Below, one piece after another: positions 48,301 to 59,300 of a stretch of 64,000 nt of DNA (positions within the stretch are counted from its first letter, which is position 1; the number at the start of each line of letters is the position of its first letter). This DNA is from Lepidodermella squamata (Eukaryota > Gastrotricha), in assembly GCA_047495785.1 (NCBI GenBank), contig JBLDXI010000029.1:2356001-2420000 (forward strand), written 5' to 3'. The translations under genes were made by a program, and so were the position numbers. Under the pieces are notes generated by a model. It had not been told where the DNA came from, did not search any database, and worked only from the letters and a program-made list of their open reading frames with translations.

Positions 48301-49210
48301 CATAAACCTTCGTACGACTTGACTAAACCCTCAAGGCGGATGAAACAGCCGAACTGCATAATACTAGAGATAGTTCCTTCGTAAACATCACCAACGATTG
48401 GCTGGAGAGGTTTCCGGGGTTTTGACGATAGGTCGCCAGCTTTTCGGTGAGACTCGCGGCTCGGTGGAGAAGGAGACCTGCGACGCCGATGCCTATCGCG
48501 AGACCTGCTCCGTGACCTTGATCGACTACGTGAACGAGATCGGCTTCTAGACCGACGTCTATCCCTGTCTCGCTTGTGATGGCGGCGATCGTCACGGTCG
48601 TCACGGCGATCTCTGTCACGATCTCGGCGGTCTGAGTCCTTGGAAGTAGGCTGGGGAGGGGGCTGCTTAGCCTGCTGTAGCATAGCCTCCAGGTCATCTA
48701 ACATGCTGGAAACAACGGCTTGATCAGAGCCAGGTTCTGCCGGTTCTTTAGGAGCACTATCAGTCTTCAATTCAGAATCCAACATGGTCTAAAAACAATT
48801 GAAAATTGAAATCCAGCAATCGCATGAAAAGAAAAATTTTGACATACCCGAACTTTAGGATCATCCGGTATGCAAAGCCCAGGAAATAACTGCTTCTTCA
48901 ACTCGCGATCATCGACGTTTTCTTTAGACGTGCCTCCTCCAGAATCCCCACTTGGAGCACTGGGCTGCGGTTTCGCCTTTTTCGGCTTCATTTTCTGGAT
49001 CAGACGTAGCAAATTCGCTACAAAAGAGTCAGAAAACTCTGCCCCTGACTCGTTCAGTGCTTTTCTGAAGGCGGTGAAGGTTGGGTGCTCTTCAGCCATT
49101 GCAATGATAAATTCGGCAAGGTCTTTGTCATTTAGACCCAAATGGTTGTCCAACTCGGTGCATATTTTTGATACCAGCGATAAATATTCTAATTGCTCTA
49201 CAGTGTCCAT
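45308..49210 (-). CDS. DHX8: DEAH-box pre-mRNA splicing helicase DHX8/PRP22, 1248 aa
   Basis: Exons (minus): 49210-48848, 48788-46874 and 46776-45308; 1249 codons in phase. This ATPase releases mature mRNA from the spliceosome. Order: N-terminal helical domain (1-121), RS-rich repeat (about 170-225, ending [13 protein letters not shown]), S1 RNA-binding domain ([20 protein letters not shown]...GLSMKDVN), linker, and the helicase core with [56 protein letters not shown] and [22 protein letters not shown]2/OB domains follow, and the end [17 protein letters not shown] matches the family C-terminus. Length is close to the human protein (about 1220). CTTTAG, 10 nt before the ATG and about 107 nt after the SDR stop, suggests trans-splicing. 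The spatacsin gene follows 143 nt after the stop. Confidence 0.97.
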
Positions 49211-49329
49211 TTTATATTGACCTAAAGAAAGATGAAATACAATGTTAACAGATTGATGAGGTCAAAATCGTGGAAGAAAATCAAAAATCACGGTGCAAGC
49301 ATTCTGTCATCATCACATGAGCTTTTCAT
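49211..49329 (-). promoter_or_regulatory. intercistronic region SDR-DHX8
   Basis: 119 nt between the SDR stop and the DHX8 ATG. AATGAA, a variant poly(A) hexamer, directly follows the stop codon, and TTTCTTTAG ends at 49221, 10 nt before the DHX8 ATG. Confidence 0.55.
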
Positions 49330-50361
49330 TCAAATGCCAAGACGCCAGCGCCGGTATTTATGCAACAGTAAGCCAACCCAGGAATAAACAGTTTCGCCTC
49401 CAAATTTGAACAAGGCCAACTGAATTTCGTGTGGACCCCAGCCGGTTAATTCAATCAAAGGAAAAGATTGAGAAAATACATCTGATTTCAACGCTTTGTC
49501 TAGGGCATTAAATGCCGAAGCTGTAAAACGATCAACCGAAGGACATGCAGCGGAATGGCTAGTGTACCAATAAGCTGTCATGTCTGTTAACAAATACGAT
49601 GGCTTCAACAGTGTCACGCAAAGCTTTCTCTCGGTGTAGAGGTGTTTAGCCTCAAGCGCCAAACACTTTGAAAGAAAATCCATGAATTGCTTTGATGCTG
49701 AGTATATGCCCTGGAGAGGCAGAGGGTAGGCAGCAGCAACAGAGCCGATATTGATAATGAGAAGTTTGCAATTGCTCTTAGACTGCTTTTTATAATTTAG
49801 AATGTTATAAAGAATCCAGGCAGGAGCAAAACAATTGACGATAGCAATGCGGCGCAAGAGATCTGGATCCGCTTCAGTAATGTATAGCGGAGTATCAAAT
49901 ATCTGACCAGCATTATTAACGACTACGGCAATTTCCAAAGACCTCAGTGAATCGAATACACCAACATTGGTACTCAAGTCACTCTCCAGATCAGCGCCAA
50001 TAGTTGCAATTTTGCAAGAAGGGTGAATTGTCTTGATCTCTCTGCCTAAATCCTCTAACTTATCCAGACTCCGCCCAATTAAAACGAGGGAGAAACCCAA
50101 GTCAGCAAGCCGCATGGTAACGGCTTTCCCGAGACCACGAGTGGGCCCTGTAACAACCGCATATCGTGTAAATCTTTCACCAGCAAGCTCTTTCCAAGAG
50201 TCGACTGTTGATGGTAACATGTACCGATGAATCAGGCGGGCAAAAGAAAGCAAAACGTTAGCAGTCCACTTGGCAACAAATGCGCCGCCAATAACACGCA
50301 AACAGATTGTGGTTGCATCACCTTGAAACATCGATTGTGCGGTGCGAATGAAGTGAGACAT
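49330..50361 (-). CDS. short-chain dehydrogenase, 17-beta-HSD type 3/12-like, 343 aa
   Basis: Single exon. Classical SDR signs are present: coenzyme loop TGPTRGLGK (about residues 72-80), NNAG, serine in INIGSVAAA, and the YSASK catalytic pair. The N-terminus has a hydrophobic stretch (about 20-45), as in the ER-anchored 3-ketoacyl-CoA/steroid reductases HSD17B12, HSD17B3 and nematode LET-767, which fits fatty-acid elongation or steroid reduction. The later motif LLKPSYLLTDM replaces the usual PxxVxT. The end lacks a KKxx retrieval signal (RRWRLGI). It appears to be the first gene of a minus-strand operon with DHX8 and spatacsin. Exact substrate cannot be told. Confidence 0.9.
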   Translation of the reverse strand: MSHFIRTAQSMFQGDATTICLRVIGGAFVAKWTANVLLSFARLIHRYMLPSTVDSWKELAGERFTRYAVVTGPTRGLGKAVTMRLADLGFSLVLIGRSLDKLEDLGREIKTIHPSCKIATIGADLESDLSTNVGVFDSLRSLEIAVVVNNAGQIFDTPLYITEADPDLLRRIAIVNCFAPAWILYNILNYKKQSKSNCKLLIINIGSVAAAYPLPLQGIYSASKQFMDFLSKCLALEAKHLYTERKLCVTLLKPSYLLTDMTAYWYTSHSAACPSVDRFTASAFNALDKALKSDVFSQSFPLIELTGWGPHEIQLALFKFGGETVYSWVGLLLHKYRRWRLGI

Positions 50362-51219
50362 ATCTTTCCGCGATTCGCGATTCTAATACGAAAAAGAAAT
50401 GCTGATATCTGGGGTCTTCGAGCGGCAAGTTGAAAGGGCGAGCACTGGTAACTGGTAACTGGTATGAAATAAAAAACCAAGAAATCCAGGATCCCGAAAC
50501 GAACATTCAAGTTCAAAACCTTCAGGGAAAAGCCGGGTTGGGTGTGCGCGGGTTTACCCGATTATTTAGTTTTCACGCATATTCACAATGTAATATTTTT
50601 GCACGAAAAACTTCATTTCTGACATGAAAGTAAAACTTAATTATTTTGAAGCGCAGCTAATTTGTTGCATGCTTTTCAAGCCGCACAAAAAGTTCACGGT
50701 CTCCTTTTTTTACCCGTGATACGCATATGATCGCTCCAATTACCATTAACTTGATTGCTCAATTGACTTTCCTAGAAGCACACTTGATTTGCATGCACCT
50801 TGAAAATTTCCATACAATTACCGCATAACAACCGTAGAAAGGGATCATTTGGATTTGTAACATTGCCGGACTGTTTTGCGCAGCGTCATTACGACTTACT
50901 CTTTAATAGTTAAACCGTTCCAGATTCAAGTTCAGAGTGTATGAAGGTGCATTTAGCATGTTGGCGCGGACGTCCCTCAGCTTGAAATAGCAAACAGGCA
51001 ACTGGTTCGCTTTGCCGAAGATAAGAGTTCAACAATTAGCCGTAATTTAAAGCACAGTTGTTAAATTTAGGGGTGCATTGCTTCCTTTTTTAATATTTAA
51101 TGATACTGCCATAATGCTCAGTTGCCAACATTTAAAAAGGATGGAAAATGGCGATCAACTCAACACCTCTCCGATTTTCTTTTATTCACGTCGTTTGCTC
51201 CGACATTCATGATAACACG
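50362..51219. other. intergenic between the SDR and GH31-B
   Basis: This region holds the SDR promoter side and the 3' flank of GH31-B, with AATAAA (minus) near 51180. No other feature was supported. Confidence 0.5.
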
Positions 51220-54200
51220 TTAGGATTCAAAAGGCGTACTTGTCTGCAGATGGGACACTGGTTTGTTCAATGTTATTGTAAAATCTCCGTCAGAAACAGT
51301 GAGAGAAAGGTTTTGAGCAACCAGAACCTAAACAATTAAATGTTAGCAATTCGAATTCTCATTTATGCGGCTTTCTTCAAGTTACCTGTCTCCTCCAATC
51401 AAAGTAAGCGTTATGGTGCTTGGTGAGTGTCAGTTTATGATTACCAGCGACTGTTTGCTTAATAGTTAGTTTTACAACGCTGTTATCCATTGAAGGGGTG
51501 GTTGAAGCCCTAAATGGAGTTGTGGTCGTTGAAGACGTCGTAGATTCAGTAGTTGTCGTGGTCGTTGTCGTAGCCTCGGTGGTCGTCGGCCCAGCACCAA
51601 AGGCGAAATCATGAAGGCCTAAATCTTGGTCAAGAATAATGCTGTGACGAGGATTCACTGCTGAGACCGGCGGAGTCTTCGGGAAGAAAACGGATACGTT
51701 AATTCCATAGAATAAAATGTTGTCGATAATGATTTCGAATTCCCACGGGGAGCCGCCCACTGTTGATGCGTCACTTTCTGCAGGGCGTCGAACTGGATTG
51801 AAGTTCATTTTCGCATCTAAAGTGTACTCTTTGCTGAGTTCCATTTTCGCAGAAACAGTAGCAAAATCTAAAACGCAATTCGCAAGTTAATAAAAGCTTG
51901 TTCAGTGGCTATCATGATTACCATTAACACCCCCTTCCCAATAGAGCGAGCCTTGAGCCAGCCCGGTGAATTTTGTTCCTTCTTCGTAAATTCGATTCAA
52001 ACAGCCACATGACACTAGAAGAGAGATGTGCATTGGCTTTGAAACGGTAACGTTGGCATTGGAAGGCCATTCAGGTGGTGCATTCAAGGTTTCAGGTTCA
52101 GTTTCGGAAATCGGATTGAATGGGTCGATAATAGATAATATTTCCGACATGACCGGTACAATAGAGCCGCCTTTCAGGTAGACGTAATTCTCTGGTCCTT
52201 CAACATCGATGTGTCCGGGGCGATGTTTCTTCGTGCGCCTTCTCATAATCTAAAAATACAAGCAATAAATAGATATCGAAGAGCGAAGTAAGAACTAGTA
52301 ATACCTTGGCATCAATTTTATGATCACGGGGAAGTAGAGGTTCGCCGTTTCTGGAGCAGTAATTGAATTCTTGGCTCGTTCTGAGGTGGAACCAGCGATA
52401 ACTGGGCACCAACTGAACCGGTTGGTAATCACCAGCTGATTGAGTGAGAACCGGAGAAACCAACATGCCGTCACCTAGCATGAATGTATGATATTCATCA
52501 GCTAGGTGTCTATCAGCAGGGAACAAATGAAACAGCGGTTTCCAGACAGGATAACCTTTGTTGAAAGCATCGTAAAACGTAGCGAACATGTATGGGAAAA
52601 TGTGAGCGCGGAAAGTTAGCGAGCGATGCAAGGTACTCAAAAATGTTGGCTCGTTGAGCAATGCCATGAAACGATGTCGGTTGTGTGGGTTGTAGTCCAA
52701 GCGAACGGTGGGATAGAACGCAGCCAACGTTGCCCAATGAGTACACATTGCAATACTTCCTGGTCCTTCCTCGCCGCAAATCGTGTCACCAGTCAAAGGT
52801 ACACCGAACCAGTTCATCTCAAGAATCGACATGACGCTTGATTGGAGCGATTGCCAACTTGCAAATGTTCGGCCGACCCAGTGACCAGTCACACGGCCGG
52901 ATCCTGGGAAGGTCGAAGAAGCCATTATTGGCAGTTTATAGCGGCGGCTCGAGATTCCTGCCTGCTGGTCACTTTCGTTTACAACTTTCAGCCAAGCACT
53001 AAAATGATAACGTTTGAGACCCCATGTTATTATCCACTATCCACAATGTCCTTACTCTGATACAGCGTTGGCGAAAAAATAGCCGTATGCATTGTGAACG
53101 TCCAAATGGCGAACTGAGCAGTTGCGATGAAGAGCCGACATGCAAACGGTTCCTTTGCTTAGCGTAGCTGTCGTGTAGTTGTAGTAGGGCTGTTCGTTCT
53201 CGTTCTTGCGCATTGTGCGCAAGAATCCAGCCTCTGAATGAGGAAATGCGTCATGAAAATATCAGTCATTTTACAAATTTACTTGTTAGATATTTTCTTG
53301 GAAGCTCGTAACAGTCTGATACTGTCACATTGTCCTCAGAAAAATCGATGTATGGCTGATTGTCGTGCAATTCAAGAGCATCGAACGGGATCAAGTCACG
53401 TTTTTTCTGAATCTCATTCATGAGCAATTTTCCTATGTCTCCGTCCATCGGATCCCAAACATGATAATTTTGCGTAGATTCCTATTCGGAAATACGTAGG
53501 AAAATGATGGACAAAAAGCAAATATTTTTCTCACTTGTTTGTGCTTGGTAATGGTGACAAGCTCGTCTTGGCAAGATTTTGCTCTCACAGCTCTGCCCAC
53601 AAAGGCTTTAACACTCGATTTAGAAGTTTCCCTGGCCAGAGCTGACATGGTGACTGAGATCTTCTTTGAACCTGCGATTTCCGCCAGCTCAGGTTTAAGC
53701 AGAGATTCTGAGTTGCTTCTCAGGCAGAAAACGCTCCAAGGCAGGCCTTTAGCGTCGAAGTGGCGCCTCATCTCAGCAAGATCTGACATGTTTTTGGCTC
53801 CTTGAAAGCAAACATGCATTCCGAGGAACCACCTAGGTGGAAGCAATGGTCGCCCCACTACCTGAGTGTATTGAGCGATAACGTTATCCGGCGTGGGACC
53901 AGTGAACACAAAGATGTCAGGTATGCCTCCGATGGCACGCCATACCAAGGCTGGATAAGGAGTGACAGAAATTTCTGCTGGAGCTGAGTTGTAGAACAAA
54001 ATGCCGTGAGCATTGCCATGTGAATCAATGATTAGCACGAATGGATGAGCACCATAGAGATTCGAGTCCAGCTGAAAATTTCAAGATTAGATAAATCATA
54101 TAGAATTACGACCGTACCATCCAATCTGGAGGCTGATTTCGGGCGAACATTGCCCATGTCCCGGCGATGATGCCGCGACGAAACTTTGTATGGCGATGCT

Positions 54201-55118
54201 CGCCGATGCCATAAACTCGTGCATTTTTCGGTAGAGCTGTTGTAACTTGCATGAAGGTTGGACTGATGATCAAACCTCCAAGCTCTGAGCTCCATCTATT
54301 AAAAAATGCAATCTCTAGACCCCTAAAATAATTGCCAAAGCTTACAAAGGTGCAGAGCCATGGACTATTCCGTTTTTCGATCGCATAACTCTAACAGAGA
54401 AAGGCCAATCTTTAACCTCTTCGATCTTGTAAGTCAGCAGAGGTATAGGATTTCCTTCTTCGCTGTAGGTTACAGGAACACCTGGATGAATCCTCGCTCT
54501 CACGAAACCTTCGTCAGACAGTTCGTAGCCTGGGGTGAAAGCTGGAATAGGTTTCGTTGGCTGATAGAAAAGCCGTGATTTTTCCGTAATTCGAACTCGG
54601 AATATGTAACTGGACATGTCGTAAAATGACATTGTTACTTCGTAAGATGAATTCGTGAAAAATACGCTGGATCCAAGCCGTCGTAAAGTGAATTCCTTTT
54701 TACCCTGTTCGTCTCGCCTGAAGTCAACGCGTCGATAGACAAATTTACCGGGTGACATGTAGCAAGGTGGTGCGTAGGGATTGTTCATTTTCCAGTACTC
54801 GCAACCTCGTTGTTTACACATGTGGTCCGATATGAACCAAGGGTCTGTCAGAGAGCCGTCCTGTTCCGGGTAGCAATTGATTCTTCGCATCTCGCCATCG
54901 GTGAGCGGCGGGAATTTAGGCGCCTGGGGCGTCGCCGGGGTGACTGGTTTTTGCGCGACGTTCTTCGCAATGTTGACTATCACGATGACAACGATGAGAA
55001 CCACGCCGGTTATGCTGCCGATGATGGCCATGACGACACGCCTCTTCTTCTTCTTTTCCGCCTTGATGCGCTGCAGTCGAGCAGCCTCCTTCAAGGCGGA
55101 AGCACCGGCGCGGCGCAT
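51220..55118 (-). CDS. GH31-B: type II membrane trefoil/GH31 pseudoenzyme
   Basis: Exons (minus): 55118-54346, 54295-54118, 54071-53535, 53481-53283, 53233-53056, 52999-52305, 52249-51922, 51867-51386, 51327-51220. Plan as GH31-A: basic tail, membrane helix (AIIGSITGVVLIVVIVIV), trefoil (RRINCYPEQDG), YGIGEHRHTKFRRG, YNSAPA, FTGPTPDNV, then the barrel. The nucleophile motif reads LELHDNQPY instead of WxDMNEPS, and the acid/base motif is GHWVGRTFASW, so both catalytic Asp are gone. A Thr-rich, mucin-like stretch lies near the C-terminus (about 51520-51610). The start of exon 6 has one extra base in an AAAA run (52978-52981) that breaks frame after AWLKVV; an alternative acceptor 28 nt downstream would restore it. 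ATG at 55118 was chosen; the frame upstream has only GTG. Confidence 0.85.
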
Positions 55119-56304
55119 GTTAGTATTAAGCTGATTTATGCGATGCACTTTTATTTATTTCGATTAAAACAAATTTTAAAAATTGAAAGCAGATGATTGA
55201 TGATTGATGATTAAAAGTCGGAGGTTTTAATCGCGTAGCAAGCTCTGTTATTTTTCTTGAAGCACAGCTAGAAAGCAAAAAAGGGAAAAAAAGAAAAATT
55301 GAACACGAACATAAAATATTGATGCAAAACGTAAAATTTCTCGTGCAATAAATGAAAACTGAAAACTAATCTAATAGTATGAGAAACAGACCAGCTAAGG
55401 GACTTTCAAGTGACCGGCCGTGTTGACAAGTGTATTGATTTTATTGAATAGAGGTGGGCTATTAGATAAATGGTGCAAGTAATTGAATTTATTATCACGT
55501 ATAAAAGCTGCGAAGTCGATTTTGCTCTATGCCCTGAAAATAATATAACGGTAAGCACTGATGCTCAGCGTAATACCCTATGCGTTAAAAAATCAGCGGC
55601 TGTTCAGGCACGATGAGCAAAATTCGGCCATGATAATAAATTACACCACACACACGTTGAATCGAAAAGTGCACTTTCCCAGCTTCTTTTTTTTACGGCT
55701 CATGTTGTCTGCAACCAGCGATTCCATGTTGGGATAACGGCCGTGTGTGAGCGCTTGTAGTCAGGCGATCGGCTTTATATGTGTTTATACTGAAAAAGCG
55801 ATCGCCTAGCCTGCGTATGTAGTCTAAATAATATGCTTCTTTTCACATATCTACGCTGCGTGTGCGAACTGCGGCTACCGTGCAGTACTTGTCGGCATTT
55901 TTACAAGGCATTCCAAGGCTCGTCCAGGGCCGAGATGAGCTCTACGTGTATAACCGATGATGGTCTTCCCAATAACCCACCGGTTATTTCTTTAGGCGCT
56001 CTTATTATCGCCAGATAACATCGCGGGATGGTTGTAGCGGGTGGAATCACACCCTCCGCCGCAGCTGCTGGCAGTGGAAAAACAACAACAACAACATAAA
56101 CCAGAGACATCTCATCGCTTATTTGCGTATTTTATTTTTGGTCTCTCATCCACTCGTGTCTGATTAACACAAAGCACGAGCGAATAATCATCACACTTGT
56201 TATAACAAAAAATGAGCGTCGAAACAATTAAATTATATTTTTTTCACCCAGGTATGGAAATATTTTAAGGCTAAATGCTTTTTTCACGTGAGATTTTATT
56301 GATT
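55119..56304. other. intergenic between GH31-B and the SLC17-like gene
   Basis: 5' flank of GH31-B and 3' flank of the transporter, both minus strand. Short ORFs only. A small CAA-type repeat lies at about 56082-56096. No gene was supported. Confidence 0.5.
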
Positions 56305-59300
56305 TCAAAGAACTTGACTGGCCGAACTCTGACTTGTGAACACAATGCCACCTGTCAAGCTGATTGCAGATGATAGGATGAATACAGGTAACCATCGACC
56401 GGATGAAGACGCCACTAGGGAGGCCGTCAACGGGCCACTGAGCACCCCAGGTATTGTTGCCAGGGTGTTTGAAATTGCGAAAGTTATTGCGGCGTGATTA
56501 GGAGCGACTTCAACGTGGTTACTCAAATGGCCAGCCGAATTGCACGCAGAAAATGACATCATGAGCGAAACAAGTCTTGGAATATGAATAAAATGAATAA
56601 ATAATTGACATTTTTAATAAACATCAACTTACAATATCGCGGTGGGAATGGATCTAACGAAGCCGAAAATCGCTAACAATAATCCGGGAACAACGAGACC
56701 GACAAAAGTCATCAAACGTCGAACGGCGAGCCTAAAATATAAGCGAATTAAAAATTAAAAATATTTGAACAGCTAAAAGGTTGAGGTTCAAAGTTCAAAA
56801 CTGAATTTTTTGTTTTCTGATCAATTACATCCGTTTACATCCGGCTCGTCGAAACCTCAAAAAGTCGGTAAGAGAGGGCGAAATGCTGTCAACTTTTCAT
56901 CGCTGTCTTACGGCCCTCCGATTCTGCTGCTACGCTTATGCATAGTCTAAGCCAAAAGAGGCGATTAGCCTTGAATCTCGTTGCCAACGCTAAGCGGCGA
57001 AAAATTCAGTGATTACCATTGAAACTGTCAAATGATTTTAGTCAAATTGTTCATGTCTTATGCGTCGCGGTGCGGAGGTTGGGTCGGGTGGGTGGGTCAC
57101 TTTTTTTACCCCTTCAACTCTGTTTATAAGTCACATCTCCCATTTCAGCTGGCAACCATGGGACCAACCGGAGTGGCAGCCGAAGTAGCAGCGGCAGCCG
57201 AGGTAGCAACGGCAAACGGCCGGACAACCGGGGCGGCAACCGGAATGGCATGTCGGACTTGCATAGTGGTGTCTCCCAATGGCCCACGGCAACAACACAC
57301 GGCCTGCCGAATTTTTTTATGAATGGTTGTTTTTACTTATATTTGTCCATTTCTCTCTATTTCACACCCTCCTCTATCACAGCATATCCTGAAACCCAAC
57401 CGGCAGTAAACATTCAAAACATTTTTATCTATTACTAAATATTCGACGTCGTCGTTATTTATTGGAGAAATAAATATTCAGTGTAATTATTCAATATAAC
57501 ATTCGTTGCCTTATCATTCCTTTATTTAATAATAATAATAATAATAATAATAATTTTATTTCGAAATTACTTTCAGGATTAAAAGGGCAGGCCACTAACA
57601 CCAACCAATTACAATAATAATTTACATTTTATATAGGATTTAAGATTATGAATGAAATAAGATCATTCATTCACGCGATTTCATTCTAAACGTAACTTGA
57701 TTTTTTGTGTTTTTGCACACACTTGATAACCCTCTCTGAAATTTACTATACTGGCACTTTGCCAACATGCCAATTGACGATGCCGAATGGTCTAGGCTCG
57801 AACGACTGATGATGGGTACGAACGGAAGTACGAATCAAGGAGCATTTCACCACGGAAATTATCAAGCTCAAGTCTGAAGTCGAGCAACTCCGAACGACAG
57901 TGACCGATCAGACCAAGGTTATTAATGACAATGCAGCTGCTGCGAACGCTTGCCATGCGGCTACAACGAATTGGGCGTCTTATTGCGTAGTTCTCTGCCA
58001 TACTGGTGTTTCGCTCACCTCAAGACAAGCAGCCATTCTGTGGGTGATATCTAATGGTGGTAAGCCAGCAGATGGAACGCAGATCAGTTCTTGGGCTGCC
58101 ACGGTTTGGCCAACGCTGCCCATCTGCTTGGTGGTCAGGAAGCCCGAACTCAACAATAATGGTTTCTGGTTTCCGACCAGCCGAGTGGTGAGGCTTGGTA
58201 CAACGAGGTGGTTGCGCATCTGGCCAACGGTCTGACTGCTGCTGAGGTTGAGTGGTTTAGAAAGTCATTCTCGCAGACCCTGTTCCCTAATGCCCGCGCC
58301 CCAACTGCTCTGTCAGTCCTGGTCGCCTCCCGCCTTCTGATGGCTTATAAGGCTAGTGTTGTCAGTTTTGCCTCAGTCGCTCATTAATAAAGCTGTATTA
58401 AAGGTTGCTTACTCTCGTCTTATCGTATAGCGGGACCTCAAATCACATTTAATAGATATCGACGTCGAAGTACTGAGCCAACGAAAAAGAGAATGGAAGG
58501 CTTCACGATCTCTGGGACATGGCCCGATTGAAAATTTTGACTTTGACCCTCAAATTTCGGGTATGCACTGTCAAAGAAATATCAAAAACAAAACTTACGG
58601 CGACCATTTCCGATAAGTTATTAGAAAATCACTGTAGTGACCGGCAACTGTTAGAAAAAATTGAATAATTTTAAATAATTTTTCTTGTCGATCGGGAAAC
58701 TTACCGACGCCAAATATTGAGTTTCCAATAAAGGGTAACGCCGTTAGCATCAAGGTGGAATTATCAGCTTTCAGCACGACAGTCATATAAGTAGGCAGCC
58801 AGTTCATCATGACGTAATTGGACCAATTCATCGAAGCATGGGCGATGTAGATAGCCCATAGTGGCCAGTGGGCAAAGTAGACCAGCCAGCGAGATCCGCG
58901 TTTTTGAAGAATTTCGATTTCACTCGGGACAGGCTCGGCGGATGGCGTGACGTCGGTGTAGAAAATCGACCACCACGCGACCCAGGCGAGGCCTAGGGAG
59001 CCGAAGCCGTAGAAAGACAGCCGCCACGGCAGGTGGGGGCATAGCAGCGTTGCGATGGTGTGCCCTACTGAGCCGAATGCCACCATGTAGGCAACAGCTC
59101 GAGATCGCTCCTCGGGCGCCACAGTTCCGGAAAAGATGTGAAAAATCGCAGGAAGACCAATTCCTAAAATGAAATATAGATTTTAATTTAAGCTATAACT
59201 TTGTAACAGTGAAAAATTTGGACTTGGTCAAACTTGGATACATATCATGGCATTTTTTGCTTTGTTGCATTAAGTGTCCCTTGTGCTTTCTTTCATTACA

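Noticed and set aside
57250-57438. Plus-strand ORF with Cys residues as a secreted peptide
   Set aside because: It lies in low-complexity intron sequence without a signal peptide or conserved pattern.
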